DNA of 64,000 nt from Odontocerum albicorne (Eukaryota; Arthropoda; Insecta; Trichoptera; Odontoceridae): NCBI GenBank assembly GCA_949825065.1, contig OX463859.1:14651220-14715219 (forward strand), written 5' to 3'. The translations under genes were made by a program, and so were the position numbers. Under the pieces are notes generated by a model. The model was not told where the DNA came from, searched no databases, and saw only the letters and a list, made by a program, of their open reading frames with translations. Shown piece after piece: positions 10,846 to 22,684 of this stretch. How positions within the stretch are numbered: the first letter of the stretch is position 1; each line of letters begins with the position of its first letter.

Positions 10846-11024
10846 GATAATTATATATTATATATGACGATGAACTTTATGTCAAAAGCAACCCCTTTCA
10901 TATACTTATAACCAACCTATTTTAATTTTGGTGATATCTCCAATCTGTCAATAAGACTTGATTCGATTTCCAAGATACAGCGCCCTGAAGGAGAATCTGC
11001 TCTCTTTACAGTGGTACATAAATC

Positions 11025-11305
11025 ATTGGAGATGCATGGATGCACGGGAATGAACTAAACTTCCTTGTGAAAATTCGCAGGTTCTAGCCTTGCGCTGTAC
11101 TACTCAACTCGAATGAAACAAACATTCATACCTGGAATTCGAAGGTATATGAATTCGGTCATGTATTTTCTTTCAAACGCAAATAAAAAAGCATTCTGGT
11201 GTGCTATGATCGTCTCAGTTCGGTGTGTCATTGGATTCAGTAAAGCAATGTGGGTGGTGAGTTTATTGGTGGGTAACGGACTTACTCATGTAAGGGGGTA
11301 TACTA
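11025..11305 (+). mobile_element. SINE-B copy
   Basis: A decayed tRNA head (B-box relic GCAGGTTCTAGCC near 11080) is followed by the family body GGTCATGTATTTTC, GTGTGCTATGATCGTCTCAG and TCGGTGTGTCATTGGATTCA. Confidence 0.65.
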
Positions 11306-14239
11306 CTATAAAGGCTTGAATTTCGGTCGTTTTTCAGACTAAATTTTAAAAAAATTTAATATTTTTCCTACCATTTTTTTAGTTTGTTTATTGATGATTT
11401 GAGAATGTACAAAAAAATTCAAGAAAAAACATTCAAGATGTTGTCAGCTGTTATATCTTGTCGTAAAAAAAGGGGGTGAGCTAATCGACATGATTGGAAC
11501 CCTTTCGTAAATTTGAAACAAAAATCATACACGGTTTCTTGATATAAAATAATGTCGTTATATCTAGTTGGTACCAAAGAGAAAAAAAATCGTAAATTGG
11601 CGGCTGTCTGAAAAAAAATTACCGTTTTTTTTTTGTTTTTTATTTAAAAAAAATGTTTTGAATTTTTCAAGGTAGAAACGATATAAAAACATTTATCTAA
11701 GTTTTATACCAAATTTGAAGGCAATCTGTTGGATAGACCTTGAGATTTTATGTCGACCAAGTCGAAAAAAGCAGTTTCGAGAAAAACGTGTTTCAAGTTT
11801 TGAGGTCCGAGTCATTCCGGTGTGGCGTAATTGCTGCCTCGTTTATAGCTATAACTTCGTAAATATTGAGAATTTTAAAATTTCCTTTAAAATTCTCAAT
11901 ATCAAATTTAATTAATTTAAGCGATTGGCTATGCATATTCTTATTTTTTCGATTTTAAATCGCTCATTTTTACATGTGTATTGATGTGCATTGAATACAC
12001 AGCACCGGAACTGGCGGATTTATTTAGCACAGGAAGAGAAAGGTTAAACGCTAAAGTGGGTACTCGTTGGAGGTTTGTTGAGAAGGATAAAGACTCTAGT
12101 TTTCAAATATTTAAATTCCGCACTTCTTTTCCGTACATATTCTATGTTATTTGTAACTAACAGATTATATGTTAGTACTGTCCAAAAAGAAAAAAAAATT
12201 AAGACGCTACACATAAATTTGTATATTTAAAAAACTAAGATAAAAAAAATAGCAATATGAAGAGGAATTGGATATTTGTACAGTGACAGTATCAAGCAAA
12301 GCACAGTGGACACATAATCCCAATAATTTTAGTATTAGTTTAATAATCGAATTCCTAATCCGAATATTAGTTTTATTGTACGTAATATTATACTTTTAAT
12401 ATAGTAATAATATTAATCTTAAATATCCGGTGTTTTTTTGGGTAACATGTATTGTATGAAGTAACCTTCCCGACAGTTTTAAAATTTTATAAATTTTAAC
12501 TTTGGTTACCGTCGAATTGGGTTTTGAAGACATTTTGGTTATCATGCAGCTCTAAAAAATAAAAAGTTTTTTATACATTTTCTTAAAGGTCTAAACTTTA
12601 AGAATATGCAAAAAAAAACGTGTGTCAACTATATTTTATAATTATGAAATAAATAAATCTTGATGAAATTCTCGTAGGCAATCTCGCGATATGACTAAGA
12701 ACTCACCTTTTTACCTATATCATCTGGTAGAATACAGTATGTATATTAATCGAACTTCATAGAAAAATTGCTACTTTTCACGAAAAAATGCTAATACTGA
12801 AATTAAAATAACTTTGAAATCGTTTGTCAAGGGATGACATGGCGAATCTTTTTCCCCTATCGACAACTTTTACTATGACATGGCCTCTTTTTCCAATCAC
12901 TATCTATGGCAGGTAAGTGAATCAAACACAAATAAATTTCCCTGTAAGTAGAAGGTTCTATCCCACATTTATCAATAAAAAGCTCGCCTTGAGGCTCGAT
13001 TAATCACCATGCCTGCCCACGCTCAACGATCAATCAGCGATGTAATGTTTCGTGAATGTTAAAAAGTTTATTTTTTATATCATTGCGTTTTTTTTCAAGT
13101 ATCCATTTTGTGTTTTTTTTCTAAGCTCGATGTTTTAGGAAGTAAATTGATTTGAGAAAAGTTTCTCATTTTTTGGCTGGGACTTGATACAGAGAATTAA
13201 GGACTTGCCAGATTGAGATGTCGTATTTTGCACTGACCGAATTGTAACTAACCATCCCAGTGTTGTCACCGATATCACAATGGCTAATTATCAACCTTCC
13301 AAAAGTCTGACAGCAAAGAGTTATTGACACGTTTTTTTACTGCTAGACATGAGGTAGATAAGAAAAAGGACAAGGAAGAATTCATAGTCACATATAATAT
13401 CATCATCATCAGGTATAATATATGCATTTTAAATAACTTATTTTAATTAATACGTTGAAATACTGAATTTTTAATATTTTTGCTATATAAAGTTATGTTT
13501 GTAGCATGATGCTATTATTTTTTCATCCATAAATTTAAAAAACGTACAAATCTCATTAATTTTTAAAGTTTGTTTTTTAATGTTATTTTTTTTAATTTGT
13601 CGAGTTTATTGCCATTTATTTTATTTTCAGTTGCCATAAAATATAATTGACACATGTGATTAGCTTATTGACTTACACCAAGAATTCTTAGCTAATTGAC
13701 CAGTAGGTAGGTATACGGTATATATCATAAGCATGTAAATTTAACATCATGAGGGAAAGAAAACATATTTTTTATTGGTATTAAAATTTGTATCTTTAAG
13801 ACATTATATTGTTTTTTTTACGAATATATTTTCTTATCACGTTTTAAAAAGAATGAATCAGTTAATAAACATGTATAAAACAGGAATAATATCATCGCTA
13901 TAAGAGATTCTTGTGATTTGATAAAACCAGAAGTATCCTTATAATTTCGTTAATAAAACGTGATAAATAAAAAAATAAGCTGTTCTCTAGAATAAGCAGT
14001 TCAGTGTTTGTTTCATATTGTTGACCTTCTGTGAAAAATCTAAGTTCGTTAAAAACATGACCAAACTCAAAATAAAATTTTAATTCAAAATTTTCCCTTC
14101 ACATAATTTTTTTTGTTCAATCTCATTAATATCAATGCTGCCTGATAAACAATATCAAATTCTGCTACTGCTAAACAACATCCAAGTTCATACATATTCA
14201 ACGTAATTTCTAAGTCAAAACACATATTGCGTGTATAGA
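11306..14239. other. Long AT-rich stretch with no recognised gene
   Basis: About 2.9 kb without a supported element. A 17-bp inverted repeat lies at 11863-11879/11886-11902 (ATATTGAGAATTTTAAA arms). The block 11330-11860 (CGAGAAAAACGTGTTTCAAG, TTGGATAGACC) has the feel of an old dispersed repeat, but no partner exists in this window. Confidence 0.35.
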
Positions 14240-14900
14240 ACTCTACATTGTTTATCTTGGATCGACAATGTCAAATGCTATGTTATGTTGAAATAAAGTG
14301 GCCTATCGATATGGTCAAAATACTATGTCAAACCGGCATAGACGTGGAAAGACAGAGGTATTACTGCGTCTACGAAAGTCTGCCTAATAAAGGCGTTGGT
14401 ATTATCGAACTTTCTCTGTGGAGTGAAGTTGTAGATGATAAGATTCCGAGAGAGACGAAGAATAGACGCTTTTGAGATGTGGTGCTGGAGGCGAATACAT
14501 CGGATCCTCTGGAAATGTTGAAAACTAGTGCATCAATCTAACAAGAGATTAAAATGAATGGTAAACTCTTGTTCATTTGTCTGAAACGTATCCTCCAGTT
14601 CGGGAACATTAAAAGCTTGTAGAGGTTGATCATTGCAGAAAATGTGAAGAGAAACTGAGAGAGATGATCACCTACAAGATGGACCGACTAAATGAAGGTT
14701 TTGACTGGTTCAACAGTGGTCGAGGTGCTACGGGCAGCGGTGAGTCAAAAGTGATAGAGGGGATCAATAAGGCGCATGATAGAATTAAGAAAAATGGAAG
14801 GTCACGACCCTCAACCATGAAAACCATGACAAAAAATGGAGATGCAAAACAGCTTCAAGTCAAAAATTTCAACTTTGTGGAACTCAATACAAAATATTAA
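14240..14900 (+). mobile_element. Non-LTR retrotransposon C-terminal fragment (fourth type)
   Basis: At about 14455-14510 the frame reads RRIDAFEMWCWRRI, the conserved DAFEMWCYRRMLRI-type motif that follows the reverse transcriptase thumb in many insect non-LTR elements. Downstream, decayed blocks match the family order: IKMNGKLLFICLKRIL, then RLIIAENVKRN, then a basic glycine-rich stretch around 14700-14800. Stops and frameshifts interrupt it. It is a 5'-truncated relic. Confidence 0.55.
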
Positions 14901-15164
14901 AAAAAAATCATTTCTTTTTGTACTAATTATATTTATCAGCTCGACATTTGTTTAATTTTTTCTTATCCCGTTGCTCTTTTTAGGGGAAATGTTCAGCTTT
15001 GATTCGACCTGAAGAGAACGTTGAAAGGAGGTAGAAACACATGTCACGGGGAAAATTGTACGAGTATTATAAGAAAAACAAACAAAGTAATATCTTGTAA
15101 AATATAAAACTCAAAGTCAATATGTACCATTTCAGAACGATATATTTTTAATTCTTCTTAAAAC
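14901..15164. other. Unassigned AT-rich stretch
   Basis: Contains an octamer TACGAGTA at 15059. Confidence 0.3.
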
Positions 15165-15360
15165 ATTTCCGTGGTCTGGTTGGTGAGGCGCTACCAGCCC
15201 GGGGGCTACACGTTCGATTCCAGTTGGAGCCCCATTTTTTTTTAAAGGATTCAAGGCTGATTTTGTCTTAGTCTCTTAAACATCTTTCTGCTTGCTTTTA
15301 AGAGTTTTCTATCATCATGGCAATAAGCCCTCGAGATATATGAGGAAAGCTTAATACAAT
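15165..15360 (+). mobile_element. SINE-A copy
   Basis: Head TCCGTGGTCTGGTTGGTGAG with A box, and B box GTTCGATTCC at about 15213-15222. Then a T-run, GGATTCAAGGCTGATTTTG, a diverged body and CATGGCAATAAGCC near the tail. Confidence 0.7.
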
Positions 15361-15799
15361 AATACGACATCCGCACAAAGTTAACATTTATTAACAATAA
15401 ATCCCTTACACATTATTAAATTTTTTATAGTGTTGACACTGGCGAAGGTTATTTAACAAAAAAATGTGCTTTTGGCCTTTATTCAGAAAAATATTTCACA
15501 TTCAAAACTTTTTAAAAGTTTTTCTTTGATAATAGGCAGCTACATTTTTTTAACTTTGCAAATGCTTTATTCTTTCAAAGTCTGTTTTTTTAATGCTTCT
15601 TTATAAATACATTTACCGAAACTAATTATTAAAACTAACAAAAGATCCTCGTATCACAGTGCTTTCAACACATGGCTATAAATAAGATTGCTATGATATC
15701 AATCTTATTTGTATATCACAATTCACGCACTTTTATAAATTGATCAATTTATTATGTGAACAAAGGTGTGTATGAAGGATATTAACATTTTTTTTTATT
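15361..15799. other. Unassigned AT-rich stretch
   Basis: No supported feature. Confidence 0.35.
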
Positions 15800-16095
15800 T
15801 TTGCTAATATATTCTGATTTATTTATTTTATCATTTAACATTTCATTATTAAACCGTCTCTTCCAAGTAACCAAGCAAACATTAATAAAGGAAATTACAT
15901 GGTCATTCAAAAAGTTATTCACCTCTACAAAATTCATGAACAATAAACATAGTAAAAATAAAAGTAAGATAAATATCATCAATCAAACAAAAAACGAAGG
16001 GATGATAGAGAGAAAAGGAAAATCGGGAATGAAACACGTTGCATTGCCGACTTGAAATTTAAAGTTTTTTCAGTTGCTTTTTAAACATGCCAATG
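15800..16095 (-). mobile_element. LINE-W 3' end
   Basis: The minus strand encodes CFKKQLKKL-like sequence at about 16050-16090, then the same 3' UTR as the copy at 22.1-22.4 kb (TTTCATTCCCGATTTTC, CATCCCTTCGTTTT, GATTGATGATAT). At 15950 it has plain TA where the 22.27-kb copy has two TACTCGTA octamers. Confidence 0.6.
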
Positions 16096-16839
16096 ATGGA
16101 CTTATTAACAATTTAACATTTGATTAAATATTGAAATAACGGTAATGCTTTTATTAATCAACTAAATTATCTCATTTAATATGCTCTTTCAGTAATAGTT
16201 ACTGTGTGTAAAAAATATACGTTTGATTAACATAGTGAGTTATATAATATAATAGATTAATAATACGGTAAAATTTCGTGATTCGTATTTAAAGTCGAAC
16301 TTGCTTTGAATTTGAACGTAATGAAACCGCATAACTCCCTTACTTAAAAAAGGTATTGTGCAAAGTTAAACTTTAAGTACTGATTTCTTAGACACATGTA
16401 AAGATTTTGTATATACTCGTATAATAGTATTAAGATTATGAATTCGCGACTAAAATATGTAAAATATCTATTAAATCATAATTGAACAAGTTAATTTAGA
16501 GCCTAAATTGTGTTACGGATAATGAACTAATATTCTCCAATTATATTTTAGTCCCTCGCAATCAACGTCGGTGTTAAGGTAAAATACGAAACATAATGTA
16601 ATTTATTAACATGATGCACAACCTCTCTTTTCAACTTAGTAACATTGCAATAATGCCTAGCTTGTTTTTCGCGTCTTCAATTCTCGCGAAATAATAATAT
16701 TTCTCTCTTCTCCATATTCAGATATGGAAAATTATTGACTAGAATGATTGTATACATGTTTTTTTCTTTATTTTACATGGTACCATTCAACTTATATAGG
16801 TGATTCAGACATATTGAAGAGTATGTTCGTGAGAAAAGA
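16096..16839. other. Unassigned AT-rich stretch
   Basis: One octamer TACTCGTA at 16414. No other feature. Confidence 0.35.
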
Positions 16840-17085
16840 ATGTCTTCGGCTCCATTGATCGATTATTTGAGCTAAGAACCACTGGTTATTCTTAATTGCA
16901 CGCATTAGTTATTTTATCGCATTTGAAGAAGTCTAACGTTTGTGAGTATTTTTACCGGACGGACTTTTTTACCGGACTGGAACCCTTTTTTATAAATTTT
17001 TCGTCTAGTACCATCGAGACTGAAGCCCAAAATCCCCAAACGAAAGTCAAACGTCTAATCAAATAGGCTACAGAGGCCTTAGATA
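16840..17085 (-). mobile_element. SINE-C copy
   Basis: The minus strand carries a tRNA-like head (17080-17010) with the family junction block GGTACTAGACG/TACCATCG. The body aligns with the copies at 44.6 and 49.5 kb (TAAGAACCACTGG, AGAAGTCTAACG). Confidence 0.5.
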
Positions 17086-18117
17086 TGACCATTTACAAAG
17101 CAGATTCTTTAAGTGACTGCCAGAAAAAGGGTGAACTGTAGATCACCCTGGAGATAAATGTAAATAGGAGAAGTCTTTAAAGAAACTATGCAGAATCAAG
17201 TTAGATCTATAATTAATAAAATAACCTCACCGTAACAGGGCAGGGCTAATTTTTTTTAAATATTACATAAACAGGTTAAACTCAATAACATACAAAGCTT
17301 ATAGAAAAATTATACACAGAAATAAAAAACACAAATTATATATATGAACAAAAAAATTACATGAAACTTAAAGACGTTGTATATAGCAGCAAGAAAATAA
17401 TAATTAGTAAATAAGAAATGTAACTTCAGCCAAAACAACCAACTCCCAATAATAGGAATACTCAAAACACTTTCAAAAGATTTCTTCTTGGTGTCCCAAC
17501 ACACCAAGAAGAAATATTGTAGGATGAAGCCACGGGTACTCCCGTAAGTAAAGAAATCTCAAAAGTTGAAAGCAAAAAAACATCATAAATGTGTTTTGCA
17601 TTTTCAAAATACAAACACTAATTGAAAAGCATGTATTCGTGAAAGTGGAGGTATTATTAAACATATATCCCACATGAACGTGTTTAGCCTTCAAACTCCA
17701 TTTGGCCAACCGACCTGGGCAGCCTGTCAAAGGCTTAATCAGGATTGGCCTCTGCCTGGCGGCCGAGAAGAACCGAAGTTGCGGTCAAGGGGTGATATGA
17801 ATTATTTAAATGGACTTTTGTCTAATGTCAAGTAAGCATGGGGGGTTTAATCCTTGCGATGGATCATTTTCACTTAATCACGGGCGATAATTATTCGGAA
17901 ACACCAGAGAGATTACATCACACAAAAAACAAGGTATCTTTTGCATGCTTTAAGAAGTGTGAGTATTTTCTGCTTATACGTGGTATATCTGGCGGACTTA
18001 TTGATATACAGCAATTTTCTTCCAACCAACTAGCTCATAGATTAGAAAAATATTAGTTTAAATTCAAGTAAAACAAATAAATACATAACCTACCTCTAAA
18101 CATTAATGGTAGATGAG
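17086..18117. other. Unassigned stretch with one hairpin
   Basis: A 15-bp perfect inverted repeat lies at 17480-17494/17501-17515 (ATTTCTTCTTGGTGT arms). No coding signal. Confidence 0.4.
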
Positions 18118-18640
18118 AGTTGCATAGCCGCACGGTAACTCACTGAATTTCGGTTCTAACACTGTGCTGTGCTATTTCCTTTTTTTTTTTTAACCTGGCG
18201 AGTTTATTGCCATATGGCAATCTCTTCCAACCAACCAGAAAGATGTTTTTATAGGCCCAAAGCGTTAACCAGACTGGAATCCTATTTTAAAAAATCTGGG
18301 TTCCAGCGGGGATCGAACCTCCAACCTCCGGATTGGCAGACAAGTGTCTTACCACCAAGCCACGGATGAAACACGCATTCCACCTAGTTTTTGGAGGATA
18401 CCTTTGACTTCGGTCATATATATAAAGAGAGAAAGAAAAGCACATGCCGGTGTGTTCCGATCGCCTTATTTCAGTGTGCCATCGAATCCAGTACAGCGGT
18501 GTGGCCGATGGTATGTATACAACGGCTTACTCACGTAACTGTAAAGAAAACTCCACGGTGGAGCTTCGTTTTCCTACTGAATTCACGTTGTAATGGTGAG
18601 GGGATCTTTGACGTCGAAGCCCACAAACGATACAAAAAGA
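18118..18640 (+). mobile_element. SINE-B copy split by a SINE-A insertion
   Basis: The head GCATAGCCGCACGGTAACTC and the start of the body run to about 18179. The body resumes at about 18385 with CCTAGTTTTTGGAGG, GACTTCGGTCATATATA and CAGTGTGCCATCGAATCCAG, and ends near 18635. The order matches the uninterrupted copy at 640-1020. Confidence 0.75.
18180..18372 (-). mobile_element. SINE-A inserted into SINE-B
   Basis: The minus strand shows the head CCGTGGCTTGGTGGTAAGAC and B box GGTTCGATCCC (18320-18310), then GGATTCCAGTCTGGTTAACG, TGGTTGGTTGGAAGAGATTG and GGCAATAAACTCGCCAGGTT, then an A-run (T-run on plus) at 18180-18190. Confidence 0.85.
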
Positions 18641-18711
18641 GGAAATAAATTTGTTCAAGGATAAGGTAGGGAAACAAAGGAAAATTAGATTTAAATTATA
18701 TTCGAAGTAAT

Positions 18712-19260
18712 ATAGGGTGGCCACTGAAAGACTGGAGGATTCGAAAAAGTCACATAACTTGTTTATTTTCAATCTTTTTTTTTACAGGTTATAGAACTTT
18801 ACTATCACAAGGTACTCAGCAACGCTTGCAGTACGCCATTCGACTTCAACACCTAGTCAGAGATAACAACAACTTTTTGAATAACTTGATAATGAGGGAT
18901 TAGGCCCATTTTAACTGGTACATCAATAAATAAAACTGCAGATTTTGTGGTACTGAGAATCCCAGAGAATTACATCAGCATGTATTGCATCCCCAAAAAT
19001 GCACTGTTTGGCGCGGTGTTATGGCTGAAAGAGTTATCGGTCCCTTTTTCTTTGAAAATGAGGAAGGTCAGCCAGAAAGAATCAATAGAGCCCTGTATAG
19101 GACAATGCTTGAGGTTAAAAATAACAAAGTGGTATGGTTTCAACAGGATGGAACTTCGGCGCATACTGCCAGGGCGACAATGGCAGTGTGCGCAGTACGG
19201 CGATGTGCATCCTTCAGTCTTTCATGGGCCAGCCTGTTTTATATTTCTTCATTCCTCTTT
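18712..19260 (+). mobile_element. Decayed Tc1/mariner-like DDE transposon (DUF4817-type family)
   Basis: TATAGGGTGGCCACTGAAAG at 18712 resembles the terminal repeat of this class. From about 18895 one frame reads AHFNWYINK, CRFCGTENPRELHQHVLHPQ, TVWRGVMAERVIGPFFFENE, and then VVWFQQDGTSAHTARATMAV near 19130-19185. The QQDGTSAHTAR block contains the second catalytic Asp of the DDE domain, and the SDEAHF block would contain the first. Stops and a frame break after 19190 show it is dead. No right terminus was found. Confidence 0.65.
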
Positions 19261-19679
19261 TAAACGTAAATAATGAACGGTGCACATCTGATAACTCTTA
19301 AAAGTTATTTTTAAGTCGAGCCAAGTGAATCGTTAATTAAGATATGTAAAACGAGCTGTTGTGTGTTGGTGTGCAAAGAAGTATCTCATCGCCTAATTGG
19401 AGAGAACCTTCGTATTCTGAAAGAAAGTGGATTTTTTCGCAAAGACATGAAGGAGAATTGGGATTATAAAGCTCGCAAAACAATATCTATAGGACGTGAA
19501 GGTTCTTTGCTGTCTTATTTTGCCATGTCAATACGTGGTCAAAAAATTCCAATAAGGTCAAATATGAATCGGACTGAGTCTCCCCAAGTCACTCAACACA
19601 TTAAACTTGGCAGTCTATTTCATCCAACAAGAAATATGTTGTAGAGGTCTAAAGTTAAAACTAAACTATAATAGAACCT
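19261..19679. other. Unrecognised stretch with a 93-codon ORF
   Basis: 19363-19644 (+) is open and begins MLVCKEVSHRLIGENL. It contains many Lys/Arg/Ile residues and matches no family I know. It may belong to the neighbouring transposon remnants. Confidence 0.2.
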
Positions 19680-19762
19680 TTATTGAAAAAAAATCGGGAA
19701 TCGAACCTGTAACCTCCAAGTTCAAAAATAGGCGTCTTACTACGAGACTACGGAGATAATAT
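19680..19762 (-). mobile_element. SINE-A head fragment
   Basis: The minus strand shows CCGTAGTCTCGTAGTAAGAC and B box GGTTCGATTCC. No body. Confidence 0.6.
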
Positions 19763-19989
19763 ATTTTTAACGATTTACTTCATTATTTTATCGATTTATT
19801 AACACGTTTATTTCCCTGGATAGTATTAATTAATTTAAAAGATATTTTCTTTATTTGTTCCGACTAGAAAATTCGTGTAGGATACAATCGAGTCAATTTA
19901 ATTAATAAACAAACAAGGGTATATTTTCCTACGGAAGCATTATACAGAATGGCCCATAATTCATGCTCGTATTTAACGTATTAATGTTG

Positions 19990-20490
19990 ATATTGTGGCT
20001 TCAATTTTTGCACCGACACTGATCTTGATATAGAAAGAGATGCGAATCCTTGCTTAAGATTCGTTACAGTGTCGTTCGAGACATTCTGAGCATTATCTGG
20101 CTTAAGTTACTATCAGTAACACTCTTTTATACCTTTTGAATATTCTCATTAGTTTGAATAATATGTGGTCTTTCAGTTTGGGGTATATCAACTGTCAGTA
20201 GTCTTTCTAAGACATGTCATAATCTCTTAATCGTCGATCTTCCTAAAAAATCTCCTTAAGTAAAATGACATCGATATACGCATTGTGTTCAAATAATTTA
20301 ATCATATCTTGATTTGTGAAATAAAGTTCAAATATTTGTTATAATTTCTTAGTTGTTAAATGGTTCATAATAAAATTTAAAGATTATTTTCAAATTATCT
20401 GAAAAGAAAATTAAAAAAAAAACAAGTTAAAAAATTTAAGTTTACTTTTTTAAATCTAGTGTACGATTAATGGACCAGCCTGTATAATTT
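19990..20490 (-). mobile_element. Decayed DDE transposon, N-terminal half
   Basis: The minus strand reads, in broken frames, MLRMSRTTL.RILSKDSHLF (20110-20040), the helix-turn-helix signature of this transposase class (SRTTVxRILxKDLHLxPY). The probable terminal repeat is TACAGGCTGGTCCATTAAT at about 20490-20472. Catalytic half absent. Confidence 0.45.
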
Positions 20491-20809
20491 AATTAGTATG
20501 TAAATTCGTAAAGTAATCAATGAATGAAAACATTGTATCGTATCTGGAAACTTCTCTAATTTCCAATTCTATTATTATACGAGTAGAAAATTCATAAAAC
20601 GTTTTAAGGAATTTTTAATCGTGTTGAGCTCTATTCACATGTAATGTGTCTTAAAGTTAATGTGCCAAACTAACTCTGTGAAGTTGTTACAGATACTTAA
20701 CAACCACCTGGAGGATTCGAATTCAATTTCCAATGGTACTTCATCTCACAATATACCGCACATAATCATAAAAAAATATTAAAAACCACCACACTCAAGA
20801 GCTCACACA
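20491..20809. other. Unassigned AT-rich stretch
   Basis: Octamer TACGAGTA at 20578. Confidence 0.3.
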
Positions 20810-21055
20810 AACCTTTGCTACAAGTAATTCCTCTTGTAAGCCCAATTATTCAAAGTTCTGTTATATTGAAATACATCATTCGCCTCTTTTACATCCATAT
20901 ACCTTTTCATACAACTCCTACAATTTATCTGACTTTCCTTCTGCCAAAATATCATTCACTTAATCTAACCATATTTACCAAGATCTTTCTTTACTACTCA
21001 CATTTGCACTTTATATTTAATTTTTGCCATTTTTTTAAATGTTTACAAAAGTAAG
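20810..21055 (-). mobile_element. LINE-S fragment
   Basis: The plus strand is the antisense of the family tail (CATCCATATACCTTTTCATA, CAAAATATCATTCACTTAAT, ACTACTCACATTTGCAC). Confidence 0.5.
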
Positions 21056-21462
21056 GGAATAGAAAATAAATGTTTATATATTTTATGAAAATTATTTACT
21101 AAAAATGAATATAATGAATTCTAAAATATATTTGATTTTTGACGCGTAACTTTTTTTCAATTTTCTTTCATTTTCAGGATTCCAATTTTGCCAGGATTGA
21201 ATGCAACATCAGCCCTGATACGATCGAGGGGCTGGTACGTGTGGGGGTGGATAGGATCTGATATTGAAAACAGTAACGAAGTTTGCTAGGGGATGAATAC
21301 GTGTGAGATGTGTGAAAACTTTAGAGATTTCATGATTATAAAAGGATACGGGGATTATCTTCCTTTAAAGGACATACCGTTTTCTTAAAAAAAGTAAAGT
21401 GAGTATAAAGGGACAAATGATCTATACGTATTGTTTTTGTAAATTGTTTTCAAAAAACCAAT
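21056..21462. other. Unassigned stretch
   Basis: No supported feature. Confidence 0.3.
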
Positions 21463-21470
21463 TTAGTCAT

Positions 21471-22028
21471 CAGCGGCGGCTGGTCTCGAGGTGCGTTGGT
21501 GCGCTGAACCGGAGAAATAATTCGCAATAATTAAATTATATTCGCAAACATGACTGTCAAAAATGTTAAATATTTGTATGGATTAAATATGTATAAACAT
21601 ACTGACAAATAGTACAAGCATTTTTATTTAATTGAAAATGAAAAAAAATTTAAGTAAAATTCAAAAATATTATTTTCATATTGACCGGCCAAGTTTGCCA
21701 ATTTATACTAGAGCGATCTCGAATATGCACCGGACGGGGAAACCCAGATTCATATAGGGCAAACAGAGACATACAGTAAACCGTGAGACAGCGATAGTTC
21801 TTAAGGAATTCATACAAATATTCTGAGCGAATATGAAACACTTAAATTTTTTTTTCAATTTTCACTTAAATAAAAATACTCGTATTATTTGTCAGTATTC
21901 TTATACATATTTAATCTATACAAATATTTAACATTTTTGGAAGTCATGTTCGCAAATATATAATTTAATTATTGCGAATTATTTTCCCGGTTCAGCGCAC
22001 CAACGCACCTCGAAACCAACCGCCGCTG
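21471..22028. mobile_element. hAT-like MITE with about 190-bp terminal inverted repeats
   Basis: The ends are CAGCGGCGGCTGGTCTCGAG and its near-perfect inverse CTCGAAACCAACCGCCGCTG. The inverted arms extend for roughly 190 bp each (21471 to about 21665; about 21840 to 22028). The flanks carry an 8-bp duplication, TTAGTCAT at 21463-21470 and ATAGTCAT at 22029-22036 (7 of 8 identical). Termini beginning CAG and an 8-bp target duplication are hAT hallmarks. No transposase ORF is present, so it would be non-autonomous. Confidence 0.85.
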
Positions 22029-22103
22029 ATAGTCATCATGTAAGTAACAAAAATAATATAGAAAAGGGCTATAAAATATCAGGCGTCCTCGCGGATAAGC
22101 TAG

Positions 22104-22684
22104 TTCTTATTTATTTATTAAGTAACGCTTTATTGCAAAAACAATTTGGCCGACTTATTGCTAGGCGGCAATATTTTCAAACTAAGGCAAAAGTAATTAA
22201 AGCAAGTTAAATGGTCGCATTAAATATTCAAATGATAATTCATCTTTATGAACAATATGTATACTCGTACGTACTCGTAGTAAAAGTAAGAATGAGATAT
22301 CATCAATCAAAGCAAAAGGAAGGGATGGTGAAAAGGAAAGCAAAATCATGAATGAAACAAGTTATATTACTGACTAGAAATTGAGATTTTTTTCAATCGC
22401 TTCTTAAAACATACCAAGGACGAAGCGAGTATAACATTGGTTTGTAGCTTGTTCCAAAGTCTCCCTACATGGACATAAAGGATTTCGTTATCAAAGAAGA
22501 GCGGTGAACTGAGAAAGCCAATAAACAACCTCTGTTTGAGCGTAGCGCATGTCCATGATCGGAAAGATGCTGATTTTTTTGGTTAAATAAGAGGGGGTGA
22601 CGGGACAGTTAAGGATATTATACAATAGATAGTATGTGAATTAGGCATCCATTTCCCATCTATTGGTAGGGGTGTATTTCGATT
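22104..22684 (-). mobile_element. LINE-W 3' end
   Basis: On the minus strand the frame reads FTYYLLYNIL, LFDNEILYVHVGRLWNKLQT, SLVCFKKRLKKISISSQ, then stop at about 22373. This is the common C-terminus of CR1/L2/Jockey-like elements lacking RNase H. The 3' UTR contains two TACTCGTA octamers (22262, 22272). It ends with TTGCCGCCTAGCAATAAG..., TTGCAATAAAGCG and a (AAAT)n-like tail at 22104-22125. 5'-truncated at 22684. Confidence 0.75.

Noticed and set aside
15165..15230. Functional tRNA gene at the SINE-A heads (also 62209, 38900, 25250)
   Set aside because: A and B boxes are present but the acceptor and anticodon arms do not close, and SINE bodies follow directly.
19363..19644. 93-codon ORF as a defined gene
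   Set aside because: No recognisable domain, splice or conservation evidence; noted only as unassigned.
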